Below, piece by piece: positions 5,601 to 5,999 of a DNA stretch of 5,999 bases. Made by a program: the position numbers and the translations under genes. The notes beneath the pieces were generated by a model, which was not told the origin of the DNA, searched no databases, and was given only the letters and a program-made list of their open reading frames with translations. Within the stretch, counting starts at the first letter, position 1; each line of letters begins with the position of its first letter. Source of the DNA: Nocardioides sp. (GTDB lineage Bacteria > Actinomycetota > Actinomycetes > Propionibacteriales > Nocardioidaceae); NCBI GenBank assembly GCA_023252065.1, contig JAHEXO010000155.1, positions 1 to 5,999 of the forward strand. The letters run 5' to 3'.

Positions 5601-5639
5601 GGTGGTGCCATGGCGGGCGGAGCCCGCACCGGCACCACC
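5601..5639 (-). terminator. Strong intergenic hairpin, probable terminator of the upstream gene
   Basis: A 39-base near-perfect stem: GGTGGTGCC (5601-5609) pairs with GGCACCACC (5631-5639), and GCGGGC (5613-5618) pairs with GCCCGC (5622-5627). They are separated by a 3-by-3 internal loop and capped by a 3-base loop. On the minus strand it starts 30 bases after the stop at 5670 and ends 21 bases before the oxidoreductase ATG. There is no T tract, but such I-shaped terminators are often proposed in actinobacteria. It could instead act in the 5' leader of the oxidoreductase mRNA. Confidence 0.5.
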
Positions 5640-5669
5640 GCAGCGGCATGACCTCAGCGGTCGCCCGCT

Positions 5670-5999
5670 TCAGAACCCGTGCGCCCGCCGGAGGCCGTCG
5701 AGCCAGAGCCCGGCCAGCGGGATCTCCCACGCCTTGCACAGCCGTGCGGCCTCGTCGGCGTGGACCCGGGCCGCGTCGAGGTCGCCGGCCGCCGCCGCAC
5801 CCAGCGCGGCGTACAGGTCGAAGGGACCGCAGAAGCTCCCCGAGCCTGCGGAGCACGACATCCCGAGGAACGGGAGCATCCGGTCGCGGGCCGCCGTCCC
5901 GAGATCGGGGTCTTCGAGGAGAAGGGCGACCAGGGCAGCCATGCCCCAGTTCAAGGGGGCGAACCAGCCCTCGTGAACTGGGGCATGGCTGCCCTGGTC
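5670..5999 (-). CDS. C-terminal fragment of a helical-repeat protein, probably an AAA/LuxR- or cyclase-type regulator (runs off right edge)
   Basis: The frame is open from the right edge to the stop at 5670, 109 codons, so only the C-terminus is present. An in-frame TTG at 5954 is not needed as a start. Seen: alternating helices NWGMAALVALLLED, AARDRMLPFL, GPFDLYAALGAAAAGDLDAA, RVHADEAARLCKAW and PLAGLWLDGLRRA. This has the rhythm of the last tetratricopeptide-like repeats that end many large actinobacterial ATPase regulators (LuxR/LAL or adenylate-cyclase type), which typically show a Leu-Gly...Ala...Gly-Asp...Ala...His pattern. The effector and nucleotide-binding domains would be beyond the window, so family and function are inference. 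The first eight residues at the edge are encoded by one arm of a 26-bp perfect inverted repeat (5928-5999) and may not be genuine. Confidence 0.5.
   Translation of the reverse strand, partial: DQGSHAPVHEGWFAPLNWGMAALVALLLEDPDLGTAARDRMLPFLGMSCSAGSGSFCGPFDLYAALGAAAAGDLDAARVHADEAARLCKAWEIPLAGLWLDGLRRAHGF
5928..5999. repeat. Perfect 26-bp inverted repeat at the right edge
   Basis: Bases 5928-5953 and 5974-5999 are exact reverse complements, separated by a 20-base loop. The left arm lies in conserved-looking coding sequence (LNWGMAALV on the minus strand); the right arm is its mirror image and reaches the last base, so it may continue outside. A perfect mirror of coding sequence is not expected within a gene. 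It could be a fold-back chimera at a contig end, or a true hairpin. Confidence 0.9.

Noticed and set aside
3976..5856. A 626-codon open frame on the minus strand spanning the oxidoreductase region
   Set aside because: It is Arg/Pro/Gly-rich low-complexity translation in a shifted frame over a clear FAD oxidoreductase gene, and runs through intergenic DNA into other genes.

Overview
The window is GC-rich, densely coding DNA. Its third codon positions are strongly G/C biased, two starts look leaderless, and its protein families (a MeaA-type B12 mutase, a PduO-type adenosyltransferase, an orphan STAS protein) point to a high-GC actinobacterium. The flavour is Nocardioides or a close relative, but the genus is a guess from general familiarity and was not tested. 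I see no tRNA, rRNA, CRISPR array, insertion sequence or phage gene, and no gene-free stretch longer than about 150 bases.

Layout: (1) Bases 1-277, minus strand: the N-terminal 92 residues of a MeaA-type adenosylcobalamin-dependent acyl-CoA mutase, running off the left edge. A clear promoter and a perfect 10-bp palindrome lie just upstream. (2) Bases 353-712, minus: a small STAS-domain anti-sigma factor antagonist. (3) Bases 713-860: a divergent intergenic region with an 8-bp inverted repeat. (4) Bases 861-4096, plus: four co-directional genes, namely a PduO-type cob(I)alamin adenosyltransferase, an S10 serine carboxypeptidase-like protein joined to it by an ATGA overlap, a stand-alone RNase HI, and an unrecognised small lipoprotein. 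(5) Bases 4200-5579, minus: a DAO-family FAD oxidoreductase convergent with that cluster. (6) Bases 5670-5999, minus: the C-terminal piece of a helical-repeat protein that resembles the tail of large actinobacterial AAA/LuxR or cyclase regulators. A strong hairpin separates it from the oxidoreductase gene.

The best functional link is cobalamin. The adenosyltransferase makes the adenosylcobalamin that the mutase needs, the two genes lie within 600 bases, and both appear to be read from leaderless transcripts with the same -10-to-ATG geometry. The other genes look like ordinary housekeeping or accessory neighbours. I do not see a convincing undescribed multi-gene system. The points most worth checking are the palindrome at the mutase promoter, the inverted repeat between STAS and adenosyltransferase, the coupling of the S10 protein to the B12 gene, and a perfect 26-bp inverted repeat at the right edge that may be an assembly or amplification artefact.
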